64,000 nucleotides of DNA from Clostridia bacterium (GCA_017465865.1 JAFTVF010000003.1:1-64000); one strand, 5' to 3'. Positions 8,260-23,968 are shown, counted from the first letter of the stretch. A program made the numbers and translations. The notes: generated by a model not told the origin, from the sequence alone.

Positions 8260-8278
8260 AGTGTTTCTCCTATATAGA

Positions 8279-8479
8279 GTGAATTGCAAGGCAAAGCCTT
8301 GCGTGAATTGAAAACTTCGTTTTCGTGAATTGCGCCTGTCGGCGCGTGAATTGCAACGCGTAGCGTTGCGTTGTGGAAATATTACAATAACGCGTTTCGC
8401 AGAAACGCAATTCACGGGCGAAGCCCAATTCACTGAGCGTCAGCGAAAATTCACGAATTGCGAAAGCAATTCAATTCAC
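8279..8479. repeat. Tandem-hairpin repeat array, GTGAATTG-tag family (family A), copy 2
   Basis: Same order as copy 1: four GTGAATTG tags with hairpins CAAGGC/GCCTTG, GAAAAC-TTC-GTTTTC, GCGCC-TGTC-GGCGC and CAACGC-GTA-GCGTTG, a short centre lacking the ACAAGTATACTTGT palindrome, then GCGTTTC-GCA-GAAACGC, GGGC-GAA-GCCC, CTGA-GCG-TCAG and GAATTGC-GAAA-GCAATTC with inverted CAATTCAC tags. Paired substitutions against copy 1 keep the stems (GCATTTC/GAAATGC against GCGTTTC/GAAACGC). The last tag supplies the TGA stop codon of ispDF. Confidence 0.82.
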
Positions 8480-9603
8480 CGTTTTAACAGTGCGTACGCG
8501 CTCACGGTAATTCCCTTGCCCTCGCCGACGTAGCCCAAGCCCTCGTTCGTGCCTGCGGAAATGCCGATACGGGTCGGGTCGATTTTCAAAACGCCAGAAA
8601 GACTGTTTTTCATTTCGTCGATATATTTCGCAAGGCGGGGCTTTTCCGCTTGTACGGCGACGGACAGATTTTCCACGCCGTAGCCGTTTTCTTTCAGTAT
8701 GTCCATAACAAGCGCAAGCATTTGCATAGAGCTTGCGTTTTTCCATTTTTCGTCCGTGTCGGGGAAATAATGCCCGATATCTTTCAAGCCCGCCGCCGAA
8801 AGCAACGCATCCATAACCGCGTGCACGAGCACGTCGCCGTCGCTGTGTGCGATCAGTCCGCTCTCCGACGGGATTTTTACGCCTGCAAGGACGATATAAT
8901 CTTGCGCCTTTCCAAATGCGTGCGTGTCCACGCCGAACCCGCAACGCGCCGTCTTTTCAAAATCTTCCGCGTAGGTGAGCTTACTATTCTCGCGCCCGCC
9001 GCCGCAAAGACGGGGCTGTCCGCAAAACCTTGCGAACATGGAAGAATCGTCGGTGTATTGCGCGGTTTCGTCCTCCAACGCGCGTTCGTAGGCGTAGAGG
9101 ATATTCTCACGGTAAAAGCCTTGCGGGGTCTGGATCAGGCGCAAGCTGTCGCGGTTAGGCACGCTTGCGATTTTGCCGTTTTTTACGACGGCGACCGTGT
9201 CCCGACATTCGATCGCGCACACGCCGCTGCCGTACGCCTTTACGCTTTGTATACAGCCCTCGATCACCGTGCGGGTAACGAACGGGCGCGCGCCGTCGTG
9301 GATAAGTACGATATCCGCTTGCGTGGCTTTGAGCGCGTTGTAAACGGAAAGAGAACGCGTTTCACCGCCGAGTACGACCTTTGCGCCTGTGAATTTCGCG
9401 CAGATCTCGGAGATCTCCGCGTAATCCGCCTCGTTTGCCGTTACGACGATCTCGTCAACGGCGGGAAAGTCGAACGCGGACAGCGTTTTTTCAAGCGCAG
9501 TGCTTCCCATAAAGGGTACGAGTAGTTTATTCTTTTCAAAGCCTGTGCGCGCGCCTTTGCCTGCGGCGCAAATAATCGCGCAAACCGTTTGTCTTTCGTT
9601 CAT
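8476..9603 (-). CDS. ispDF: Bifunctional IspD-IspF: 2-C-methylerythritol 4-phosphate cytidylyltransferase / 2,4-cyclodiphosphate synthase
   Basis: Two non-consecutive steps of the MEP isoprenoid pathway in one 375-residue chain. Residues 1-220 are IspD: nucleotidyltransferase loop CAIICAAGKGARTG, then VLIHDGARPFV and TPQGF. From about residue 222 comes IspF: GFGVDTHAFG with metal-binding Asp and His, HSDGDVLVHAVMDALLSAAG, DIGHYFPDTD, and the C-terminal NEGLGYVGEGKGI. IspF usually begins RVGHGYDVH, so this fusion is slightly divergent there. The ATG overlaps the rqcP stop codon as ATGA, implying translational coupling. The stop codon lies inside the terminal tag of a family A repeat, so the last residues may have been reset by repeat insertion. 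Confidence 0.95.
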   Translation of the reverse strand: MNERQTVCAIICAAGKGARTGFEKNKLLVPFMGSTALEKTLSAFDFPAVDEIVVTANEADYAEISEICAKFTGAKVVLGGETRSLSVYNALKATQADIVLIHDGARPFVTRTVIEGCIQSVKAYGSGVCAIECRDTVAVVKNGKIASVPNRDSLRLIQTPQGFYRENILYAYERALEDETAQYTDDSSMFARFCGQPRLCGGGRENSKLTYAEDFEKTARCGFGVDTHAFGKAQDYIVLAGVKIPSESGLIAHSDGDVLVHAVMDALLSAAGLKDIGHYFPDTDEKWKNASSMQMLALVMDILKENGYGVENLSVAVQAEKPRLAKYIDEMKNSLSGVLKIDPTRIGISAGTNEGLGYVGEGKGITVSAYALLKR

Positions 9604-9842
9604 AATATCACCTCGTAAAGCGAGCTTGCCTCGTCTTTTTTTACCGTTTCTTTGATATTGAGTACGCGGAATTTCAGCGTGCCCGTCGAATACAGCACTT
9701 CCACGACGTCGCCGAGCTTGACGGCGGTGGAGGGCTTTGCCGCTTTGCCGTTGATCATTACTTTTTCTTCGCTGCACGCTTCTTGGGCGACGGTGCGGCG
9801 TTTTAAGATACGCGAAACTTTCAGAAATTTGTCGATTCTCAT
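9600..9842 (-). CDS. rqcP: RqcP-like S4-domain RNA-binding protein
   Basis: An 80-residue S4 protein beginning MRIDKFLKVSRILKRRTVAQ, which matches the RqcP/YabO family that stabilises peptidyl-tRNA during alanine tailing on stalled 50S subunits in ribosome quality control. The S4 core continues through VMINGKAAKPSTAVKLGDVVE. The ATG following GAGGCAACC is used; a longer upstream frame has no homologous sequence. The TGA overlaps the ispDF ATG by one base pattern (ATGA). Pairing with ispDF is not an obvious functional link. Related short S4 proteins of the Hsp15 type are the main alternative. Confidence 0.88.
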   Translation of the reverse strand: MRIDKFLKVSRILKRRTVAQEACSEEKVMINGKAAKPSTAVKLGDVVEVLYSTGTLKFRVLNIKETVKKDEASSLYEVIL

Positions 9843-10199
9843 AGGTTGCCTCGGTGGATAAAAAGAAATTTTTTGAAAAAATCGGAAATAGGCTTTCAAA
9901 ATCGCTTGACAACTTTTTATCGGAAGGATATAATTAGATAATGTATCATTATGCTTATTATGGCGCAATGTCGCTCCCAGACGGTTTTTTGGATAAAAAA
10001 ACGGCTGAAAATCCCTGAAAAAAAGGGGGAAAAAAGGGCGAAAACCTTTTCCTTATATTTATTATACCGCAAAAGGGCGTAAAAGTAAAGCGTAGGATAC
10101 GAAAAAGTTTCAAACCAAGACAAAAAATTCGATTTTTATCGATGAAAAGATATACTCGGTAGATCGCCTGAAAAAATTTGTAAGGAGCAATTTCAAACG
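9843..10199. other. Intergenic region and rpoB leader
   Basis: Holds the divergent start region of rqcP and a leader of about 260 nt before rpoB. I found no open frame with a ribosome site, no rplL or rplJ remnant, and no clear intrinsic terminator or L10-type structure. It contains A/G-rich runs and ends in AAGGAGCAAT before the rpoB ATG. Confidence 0.6.
9906..9934 (+). promoter_or_regulatory. Perfect consensus promoter for rpoBC
   Basis: TTGACA and TATAAT with exactly 17 bp between them. It drives a long untranslated leader before rpoB. Confidence 0.8.
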
Positions 10200-14234
<4,035 letters not shown>

Positions 14235-14254
14235 TTGGGTAAGGAGATAATAAT

Positions 14255-18025
<3,771 letters not shown>

Positions 18026-18034
18026 AAGCCAACG

Positions 18035-18074
18035 GCAAACACACCTTTCGCGGCGTGCGGGAGGTGTGTTTTGC
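18035..18074 (+). terminator. Intrinsic terminator after rpoC
   Basis: Stem GCAAACACACCT with AGGTGTGTTTTGC, loop of about 15 nt, short T run. The next promoter begins two bases later. Confidence 0.65.
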
Positions 18075-18075
18075 A

Positions 18076-18105
18076 TTGACAAAGCCGATAAATTTGTAGT
18101 ATAAT
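18076..18105 (+). promoter_or_regulatory. Promoter of the GtrA-like gene
   Basis: TTGACA and TATAAT with 18-bp spacing, 27 bp before the chosen ATG. Confidence 0.75.
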
Positions 18106-18131
18106 AAAGGAAACGACGATTGCGAGGCAGT

Positions 18132-18647
18132 ATGGCGAATACGGACGGAAAAACGGAAAAACGCGCGCAGACGAAGAAGCAGCTCTTTTGGGAGGTGTTC
18201 CGTTTCCTGCTCGTCGGCGGTACGGCGACGGTAGCTGATTATCTCGTGTTTTGGCTGTTCGACGGCTGGATCTTACCGCTTTTGCCCTTTTCGGGCAGGG
18301 GCTGGGAAACGCTCGCGCTGATCCTTGCGACGGCGCTGGGGTTTGGCGTGGGACTCATCGTCAACTGGATCTTATCCGTACGGTTCGTATTCCGCGCCGT
18401 GCGCGATAAAAAGCAAGCGGGGTCGAAAAAGTCTTTCGTGATCTTTACCGTTATCGGGCTGATCGGGCTTGCGATTACCGAGGTCGGCGTGGTGTTGCTC
18501 GTGTCCGTTCTGCCGAAGTTTAAGCTGTTCGGTACGACGGCGCTATTGCGTACGGAATGGCGAAAATGGCTGGCGAAAGCGATTATGACCTGTATCGTGC
18601 TCGCGTTTAATTATCTCGCGCGGAAGAAGTTTATTTTCAAGTCCTAA
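18132..18647 (+). CDS. GtrA-like membrane protein
   Basis: Protein of 171 residues with four predicted transmembrane helices. The family opening is clear: FRFLLVGGTATVADYLVFWLF (split, residues 25-45), then a helix with GFGVGLIVNWILSVRFVF, followed by VIFTVIGLIGLAITEVGVVLL and a last helix before the basic end ARKKFIFKS. GtrA-type proteins are thought to help flip or assemble undecaprenyl-phosphate-linked sugars for cell-wall glycosylation. No glycosyltransferase partner lies nearby, so the substrate is unknown. The ATG preceded by GCGAGGCAGT is preferred over a TTG four codons upstream. Confidence 0.85.
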   Translation: MANTDGKTEKRAQTKKQLFWEVFRFLLVGGTATVADYLVFWLFDGWILPLLPFSGRGWETLALILATALGFGVGLIVNWILSVRFVFRAVRDKKQAGSKKSFVIFTVIGLIGLAITEVGVVLLVSVLPKFKLFGTTALLRTEWRKWLAKAIMTCIVLAFNYLARKKFIFKS

Positions 18648-18720
18648 ACGCGGTTTTTATAAGGAAAAAACTACCGCAGGGATAAAAATGCGAAAAGATG
18701 AAAAAAATTATTACAAAGGC

Positions 18721-18749
18721 TTGACAAAATACGGGGCGTTTGTTATAAT
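18721..18749 (+). promoter_or_regulatory. Promoter of the pfl locus
   Basis: TTGACA and TATAAT with 17-bp spacing, upstream of pflA. Transcription would start near 18756, only about 15 nt before a terminator-like hairpin. Confidence 0.75.
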
Positions 18750-18770
18750 ATATGCGTGGAACGGAAAGGG

Positions 18771-18798
18771 GCACGCGGACTCGTGTGCGCCTTTTTTT
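18771..18798 (+). terminator. Terminator-like hairpin in the pflA leader (possible attenuator)
   Basis: GCACGCG-GACT-CGTGTGC (7 bp, one G-T pair), then GCC and seven T residues. It lies between the pfl promoter and the pflA ribosome site, where a full terminator would block the operon unless relieved. Confidence 0.55.
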
Positions 18799-18836
18799 GG
18801 AAAGTGGCGGCAAAGGTACATAGGAGGAACGAAAAA

Positions 18837-19568
18837 ATGACAGGACGTATCCATTCTTTTGAGTCCTTCGGTACGGTGGACGGGCCGGGTATACGTTTCG
18901 TCGTATTCCTGCAAGGCTGTCCCTTGCGCTGTCAGTACTGCCATAACCCCGATACCTGGGGCGCGGGCGGTACGGAATATACCGTGGAAGACGTGGTCCA
19001 ACGCGCGCTGAAATATAAAAACTATTTCGGCGATCAGGGCGGCGTAACGGTAACGGGCGGCGAGCCGTTGTTGCAGATCGGTTTCGTTACCGAACTGTTC
19101 ACCGCGCTCAAACAAAAGGGCGTGCATACCTGCGTAGACACTTCGGGGATCACGTTCGATCCCGAAAACGCCGCGAGCGTGGAAAAGCATAAAAAGCTGT
19201 TGGAAGCGTCCGATTTATTCCTGCTCGATATCAAGCATATCGACGACGAGGCTTGTAAAAAGCTGACGGGGCAGAGCAACGCGCATACGCTTGCGTTTGC
19301 GAAATTCCTCAGCGATCACGGGAAGCCGATTTGGATACGGCAAGTGCTCGTGCCGGGGATTACGGACGACGACGAGAGCCTTGCGCGGACGCGCGCGTTT
19401 ATCGATACCCTTACTTCGGTGGAAAAGGTAGAGGTTTTGCCCTACCATACGATGGGCGTGGTGAAATACGAAAAGCTGGGCTTGGAATATCCCTTGAAAG
19501 AGGTGTCCGCGCCGACGAAAGAACGGGTAATGAACGCGAAACGAATATTGATAGGTGATAACCGATGA
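18837..19568 (+). CDS. pflA: Pyruvate formate-lyase activating enzyme (radical SAM)
   Basis: Uses a [4Fe-4S] cluster and S-adenosylmethionine to abstract hydrogen from a glycine of formate-lyase, installing the glycyl radical. The 243-residue length equals the family norm. Motifs: GTVDGPGIRFVVFLQGC, the cluster ligands Cys28, Cys32 and Cys35 (CPLRCQYC), and TVTGGEPLLQ for SAM binding. ATG follows AGGAGGAA; an upstream in-frame start overlaps the leader hairpin. Its target here is most likely the separate 77-residue radical protein encoded further down, not PflB itself, because this PflB has no radical domain. The stop overlaps the next start as ATGA. Confidence 0.96.
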   Translation: MTGRIHSFESFGTVDGPGIRFVVFLQGCPLRCQYCHNPDTWGAGGTEYTVEDVVQRALKYKNYFGDQGGVTVTGGEPLLQIGFVTELFTALKQKGVHTCVDTSGITFDPENAASVEKHKKLLEASDLFLLDIKHIDDEACKKLTGQSNAHTLAFAKFLSDHGKPIWIRQVLVPGITDDDESLARTRAFIDTLTSVEKVEVLPYHTMGVVKYEKLGLEYPLKEVSAPTKERVMNAKRILIGDNR

Positions 19569-19882
19569 ACGTAGTAGATTACAAAGAACACTTAAAAGGG
19601 CTTTGTTGCGTGGAGATCAGCGGGGAGTCCTGTGCGAACTGCTTAACGCTGATGCCGATACTCAAAACGCTGTGCAAGGCGCGCGGCGACGTACGGCTGG
19701 TGCACGTGGAAGCGGATTATTCCACTCTGCCTTTGATGGAGGCTTGGGAAGTGGAGAAAGTGCCGACGATCTTGCTCGTTGAAGACGGCGAGATTTTTGC
19801 GAGATGTTCGGGTTTTCAGCCTGAGGAGATCCTCGAAATTTGGTTGGACGCGAAAATCGAGGAACGCAAGGCGAAAAAGTAA
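19565..19882 (+). CDS. Thioredoxin-like protein in the pfl locus
   Basis: A 105-residue thioredoxin-fold protein. It has a redox pair Cys23-x-x-Cys26 in GESCANCLTLMPIL, the acidic strand LVHVEADYS, and the cis-proline turn EVEKVPTILLVEDGE. The active site SCANC differs from the classical WCGPC, and there is no signal peptide, so it is cytoplasmic. The start codon overlaps the pflA stop (ATGA), implying coupled translation with the activase. A role in reducing or protecting PflA or the pfl proteins is possible but is inferred from position only. It could also serve a general thiol function. Confidence 0.85.
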   Translation: MNVVDYKEHLKGLCCVEISGESCANCLTLMPILKTLCKARGDVRLVHVEADYSTLPLMEAWEVEKVPTILLVEDGEIFARCSGFQPEEILEIWLDAKIEERKAKK

Positions 19883-19982
19883 AGTTAGAAAACAAAATTT
19901 GTGTTTTTTCATAGCCGAAAGCGTTTGAAAAGACGGAAATTTGTTGATAAATAAAGGAAATAAATTGATAGGAGTTACTGAT

Positions 19983-22016
19983 ATGATGCAATACAAAGGT
20001 TGGGAAGGCTTTCTTCCCGGTAAATGGTGCAACGACGAAGTAGACGTACGCGATTTCATTCAGCGTAACTACACGCCGTACGAAGGCGACGCGAGCTTCC
20101 TTGCTCCCGCAACGGAGGCTACGAAAAAGCTCTGGGATATCGTTTGCGATCTGTCCAAGAAAGAGCGCGACGCAGGCGGCGTTCTGAACGCGGATACGAA
20201 GGTCGTTTCCACGCTCACTTCCCACGGCGCAGGATATTTGGATAAAGATCTTGAAAAGATCGTAGGTTTGCAGACGGACGAGCCGTTCAAGCGCGCTTTG
20301 CAGCCGTTCGGCGGTATCCGTATGTCCGAGGGCGCTTTGGAAATGTACGGCTACCAGATCGATCCCACCGTTAAAGAAATTTTCACAAAATACCGTAAAA
20401 CGCACAACGAGGGCGTTTTCGATGCGTACACGCCTGAAATGAGAGCGGCGCGTTCGGCGCACATTCTGACGGGTCTTCCCGACGCATACGGCCGCGGCCG
20501 TATCATCGGCGACTATCGCCGTGTGGCTTTGTACGGCGTAGATTACCTCATTCAGAAGAAAGAAGAGGACAAACTCGCGATCAACGGCGACATGACCCCC
20601 GATAAGGTAAGAGATCGCGAAGAGATCGCGGATCAGATCAAAGCGCTCAAAGCGCTCAAAGAAATGGCGGTTATCTACGGCTGCGATATTTCCAAGCCCG
20701 CTGAAACGGCGCAACAGGCGATCCAAGCTCTGTACTTTGGCTACCTTGCGGCGGTTAAAGATCAGAACGGCGCGGCAATGTCCATCGGCAGAAACACGAC
20801 GTTCCTCGATATCTATATCCAGCGCGACCTCGACAAGGGGCTTATCACCGAAGAACAGGCGCAGGAATATATCGATCATTTCGTAATGAAACTTCGTATC
20901 GTGAAGTTCATGAGAACGAAAGAATACAACGAATTGTTCTCGGGCGACCCTACCTGGGTTACCGAAGCAATCGGCGGTATGGGCGTAGACGGCAGATCGC
21001 TCGTTACCAAAACGTCCTTCCGTATCCTGCACACCCTTGACAACCTCGGTCCTGCACCCGAACCCAACCTTACGGTTCTGTGGTCGAAGAGATTGCCCGT
21101 AGCGTTCAAGAGATACTGTGCGGAGATCTCTATCCGTACCTCCTCCATTCAGTACGAAAGCGACGATCTGATGCGTCCTGAAATGGGCGACGACTACGCG
21201 ATCGCTTGCTGCGTAAGCTGTATGAAAGTCGGTAAAGACATGCAGTTCTTCGGCGCGAGAGCAAACCTTGCAAAATGCTTGCTGTACGCAATCAACGGCG
21301 GTAAAGACGAGATCATGAAAGACAAGAAGACGGGCAAGCCCATGCAGGTTTCCCCCGAATTCATGCCGATCACGAGCAACGACGCGCTTGATTTCAACGA
21401 AGTCTGCTCGAAGTTCGACAACATGATGACGTGGCTTGCCGATCTGTACGTGAACACGCTCAACCTTATCCACTATATGCACGATAAGTACAGCTACGAA
21501 GCGTTGGAAATGGCGCTCCACGACACGAAAGTACGCCGTTTCTTCGCAACGGGTATCGCAGGTCTGTCCTGTGCGGCGGACGCGCTTTCCGCGATCAAGT
21601 ACGCGAAAGTATACCCCGTTCGTAACGAAGACGGTATCGTAGTGGACTACCGCATCGAGGGCGACTTCCCTAAATACGGTAACAACGACGACAGAGCGGA
21701 CGAGTTGGCTGTATGGATCTTGAAGACGTTCATGAAGAAAGTCAAGAGCCACTACACCTACCGTGAAAGCGTTCCTACGACCTCGATTTTGACGATCACG
21801 TCCAACGTCGTATACGGTAAGAAGACGGGTAACACGCCCGACGGCAGACGCGCAGGTACGCCTCTTGCACCCGGTGCGAACCCCATGCACGGCAGAGATT
21901 GCAACGGTGCGCTTGCATCGCTGGAATCGGTTGCAAAACTGCCTTACGAGTATTCGAGAGACGGTATTTCCAACACCTTCTCGATCACTCCCGGCTCGCT
22001 TGGTAAAGAAGACTAA
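19983..22016 (+). CDS. pflB: Pyruvate formate-lyase catalytic subunit lacking the glycyl-radical domain
   Basis: Formate acetyltransferase core, 677 residues against about 760 in E. coli. The active-site pair Cys409-Cys410 is present in [10 protein letters not shown], the region that accepts the acetyl group from pyruvate. Homology continues through [20 protein letters not shown] and [16 protein letters not shown] and then stops. In ordinary PFL about 80 further residues follow, including RVSGYAV with the radical glycine; that segment is encoded by the next gene in another frame. The ATG (double ATG, AGGAG eight bases upstream) is standard. Activity should require the partner protein and PflA. 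A simple frameshift is unlikely (see findings). Confidence 0.93.
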   Translation: MMQYKGWEGFLPGKWCNDEVDVRDFIQRNYTPYEGDASFLAPATEATKKLWDIVCDLSKKERDAGGVLNADTKVVSTLTSHGAGYLDKDLEKIVGLQTDEPFKRALQPFGGIRMSEGALEMYGYQIDPTVKEIFTKYRKTHNEGVFDAYTPEMRAARSAHILTGLPDAYGRGRIIGDYRRVALYGVDYLIQKKEEDKLAINGDMTPDKVRDREEIADQIKALKALKEMAVIYGCDISKPAETAQQAIQALYFGYLAAVKDQNGAAMSIGRNTTFLDIYIQRDLDKGLITEEQAQEYIDHFVMKLRIVKFMRTKEYNELFSGDPTWVTEAIGGMGVDGRSLVTKTSFRILHTLDNLGPAPEPNLTVLWSKRLPVAFKRYCAEISIRTSSIQYESDDLMRPEMGDDYAIACCVSCMKVGKDMQFFGARANLAKCLLYAINGGKDEIMKDKKTGKPMQVSPEFMPITSNDALDFNEVCSKFDNMMTWLADLYVNTLNLIHYMHDKYSYEALEMALHDTKVRRFFATGIAGLSCAADALSAIKYAKVYPVRNEDGIVVDYRIEGDFPKYGNNDDRADELAVWILKTFMKKVKSHYTYRESVPTTSILTITSNVVYGKKTGNTPDGRRAGTPLAPGANPMHGRDCNGALASLESVAKLPYEYSRDGISNTFSITPGSLGKED

Positions 22017-22035
22017 GCGTAAAAAAGCAATATTC

Positions 22036-22073
22036 CTCGGCGGCGGTCGTACAGGTTTGAGGACCGCGCCGAG
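22036..22073 (+). promoter_or_regulatory. Stable hairpin between pflB and the glycyl-radical gene
   Basis: CTCGGC and GCGGTC (one bulged G) pair with GACCGC and GCCGAG around a loop of about 13 nt. No T run follows, so it is not a normal terminator. It could be a processing or stability element setting the ratio of the two proteins. Confidence 0.5.
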
Positions 22074-22110
22074 CGGATATAGAATATAATAAAGAAAAGG
22101 AGATAATATT

Positions 22111-22344
22111 ATGTCGAACAGAGTAGATAATTTGGTTAATATGTTAGACGGTTACGTCGGCGACGGCGGTTACCACCTTAACGTAAACGTTTTCAATCGC
22201 GATACTCTTTTGGACGCGCAGGCGCATCCTGAGAAGTATCCTCAGCTCACCATCCGCGTTTCCGGTTATGCGGTAAACTTCATCAAGCTTACCAAGGAAC
22301 AGCAGGATGACGTTATTTCCAGAACCATTCACGAATCCATGTAA
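22111..22344 (+). CDS. Stand-alone glycyl-radical subunit of pyruvate formate-lyase (GrcA/YfiD-like)
   Basis: A 77-residue protein equal to the C-terminal domain of [23 protein letters not shown], then [18 protein letters not shown] with the radical glycine at Gly52, and [19 protein letters not shown]. Its last residues align without gaps to the E. coli PflB terminus. It has its own strong AAGGAGATAAT site and an intact ATG, so it is built to be translated separately. E. coli GrcA is a known spare part with a similar domain, but there a full PFL exists as well. In this window no full-length PFL is present, so this looks like an obligate subunit activated by PflA. Confidence 0.92.
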   Translation: MSNRVDNLVNMLDGYVGDGGYHLNVNVFNRDTLLDAQAHPEKYPQLTIRVSGYAVNFIKLTKEQQDDVISRTIHESM

Positions 22345-22382
22345 TGGAATTGGAAAGAGTAAACGAATGATTGTATAGGCGA

Positions 22383-22414
22383 AACCGCCGTCGCGAATAA
22401 CGACGGCGGTTTTT
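22383..22414 (+). terminator. Intrinsic terminator closing the pfl locus
   Basis: AACCGCCGTCG pairs with CGACGGCGGTT, followed by TTTTCC. The A/G run directly after it is the ribosome site of the next gene, so that gene is partly insulated or read through. Confidence 0.85.
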
Positions 22415-22431
22415 CCAAAAAAGGAGGGAAT

Positions 22432-22794
22432 ATGTTCGTTTTATACGCTTATAATAACGGCAAATGGACGGAATTTTGTTCTTTTGCCGACAAGTACGAC
22501 TATGCCGCGCAGGTAAGCTCTGCCGTTGCGAAAAAGAAAACCGCAACGACCGACGAAATGAAAAATTCCGCAATCGTTATGGAAAGTTTCGTGCTCGGCA
22601 AGCAATTTTACGGCAAGCAATACGGCAAGCTCGTGATGCGCGCTCTGCGCCATTTCGACGAAGTAGGGCTGTCTAACGATATTCAAGCCTCGCTGGAAGA
22701 GCTGTTGGACGAGGGCTGCGAGAAATTTGCGCTTGTCAGACCGAGCGAAAAGCCCGAAGACTATACCGAGGGCGGGTTTGAAGTCCGCATTTAA
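22432..22794 (+). CDS. Unknown 120-residue protein
   Basis: I do not recognise the family. The sequence starts MFVLYAYNNGKWTEFCSFADK and has a charged middle, an amphipathic helix-like stretch (GKLVMRALRHFDEVGLSNDIQ, split) and an acidic end EDYTEGGFEVRI. There is no signal peptide or membrane segment, so it should be cytoplasmic. A strong AAAGGAGGGAAT site lies at the correct distance. It lies directly after the pfl terminator and nine bases before the secreted metallo-hydrolase gene, suggesting a transcript with that gene. Confidence 0.75.
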   Translation: MFVLYAYNNGKWTEFCSFADKYDYAAQVSSAVAKKKTATTDEMKNSAIVMESFVLGKQFYGKQYGKLVMRALRHFDEVGLSNDIQASLEELLDEGCEKFALVRPSEKPEDYTEGGFEVRI

Positions 22795-22803
22795 GGAGAA
22801 ACT

Positions 22804-23955
22804 ATGAAAATATTAAAAAGAATGAAAGCGCTTTTGTGCGTTATATGCCTGACGGTCGTATGCGTGCTTTTCCCCGCTTGCGATATCAAGGAAATGCTTA
22901 ACGAGCTTTTGGGCAAGGATACTTCAAGCTCTGCGCCGATGGACGTGGAATCCTACGGCGGTGCGTTTACGCAAGAGGATATTACCGCGATTACAAGCAG
23001 CGATTTGAGTATCCATTTCCCCGAGCTTGGCAATAAATACACGGGCGATTGCACGCTGATCAAGGTCGGCGATACCGAAATTTTGATCGACGCAGGCTCG
23101 CGCAAGGGCTCGGCGGGTACGCTCGTGCCGTATATCCGTCAATTCTGTACGGACGGCGTGCTGGAATACGTAATCGCCACGCACGCACACCAAGACCATA
23201 TCGCGGGCTTTATCGGTACGAGCAGCGCGGACGGGATTTTTGAAAGTTTCGAATGTGAAACGATTATCGATTATCCGTTGAGCGGCGCGACTTCGCAGGT
23301 CCGCGCGGACTATGAAGCGCTTCGCGATGCGGAAGTGGCGGCGGGCGCAAAGCACTATACCGCGCTGGAATGTTGGAATAACAAGAACGGCGCGCAAAGA
23401 AGCTATACGATCGCCGACGGGATCACGATGAATATCCTGTATCAGAAATTCTACGAGGAAGAAACGAGCGACGAAAACGATTATTCCGTTTGTATGCTGT
23501 TGACGGAGGGCGAAAACAATTACCTGTTCACGGGCGATCTCGAACACGAGGGCGAGGCGTCTTTGGTTGCAAGCAACGACCTGCCCAAGTGCGTACTCTT
23601 CAAGGGCGGACACCACGGCAGTCCCACGTCGAACACGGCGGCGCTTTTGGAAGAAATCGATCCCGAAATCGTATGCGTGTGCTGTTGTTGCGGCAGCGAC
23701 GAGTATACGGACAATATAGCGAATATGTTCCCCTCGCAGGCGTTTGTGGACCGTATCGCGCCGTATACGGATAAAGTGTACGTTACGACGATCGTTTCGG
23801 ATAACGAGGACGAGTTCGAATCGATGAACGGCGATATCGTCGTGATGGTAACGGACGGGGTCGTTTCCGTGCGTTGCTCGAACAATACCACGCTGTTTAA
23901 GGACACCGAATGGTTCAAGAAAAATCGCACCACGCCGAGCGCTTGGGCGGACTAA
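22804..23955 (+). CDS. ComEC-like secreted metallo-beta-lactamase-fold hydrolase (probable lipoprotein)
   Basis: Protein of 383 residues. A hydrophobic N-terminus (residues 8-24) ends in VLFPAC, a plausible lipobox with Cys26 as the lipid site. A metallo-beta-lactamase fold follows: ILIDAGS, then the zinc signature THAHQDHIAGF (His127, His129, Asp131, His132), LFTGDLEHEG and FKGGHHGSPTSN. The order matches the C-terminal nuclease-like domain of ComEC and its free-standing secreted relatives. The likely activity is a phosphodiesterase or nuclease outside the membrane, but the substrate is unproved. An unusual CVCCCC run occurs near residue 300. It is probably co-transcribed with neighbours on both sides (9 and 13 bp gaps). 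Confidence 0.85.
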   Translation: MKILKRMKALLCVICLTVVCVLFPACDIKEMLNELLGKDTSSSAPMDVESYGGAFTQEDITAITSSDLSIHFPELGNKYTGDCTLIKVGDTEILIDAGSRKGSAGTLVPYIRQFCTDGVLEYVIATHAHQDHIAGFIGTSSADGIFESFECETIIDYPLSGATSQVRADYEALRDAEVAAGAKHYTALECWNNKNGAQRSYTIADGITMNILYQKFYEEETSDENDYSVCMLLTEGENNYLFTGDLEHEGEASLVASNDLPKCVLFKGGHHGSPTSNTAALLEEIDPEIVCVCCCCGSDEYTDNIANMFPSQAFVDRIAPYTDKVYVTTIVSDNEDEFESMNGDIVVMVTDGVVSVRCSNNTTLFKDTEWFKKNRTTPSAWAD

Positions 23956-23968
23956 ACGGGAGAGCGGT

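Noticed and set aside
22000-22115. Frameshift or sequencing error splitting a normal pflB
   Set aside because: The gap is 94 bp with a hairpin and a strong ribosome site before a proper ATG; no part of the radical domain is lost or duplicated, and the two frames do not adjoin. One indel could not rejoin them without adding unrelated residues.
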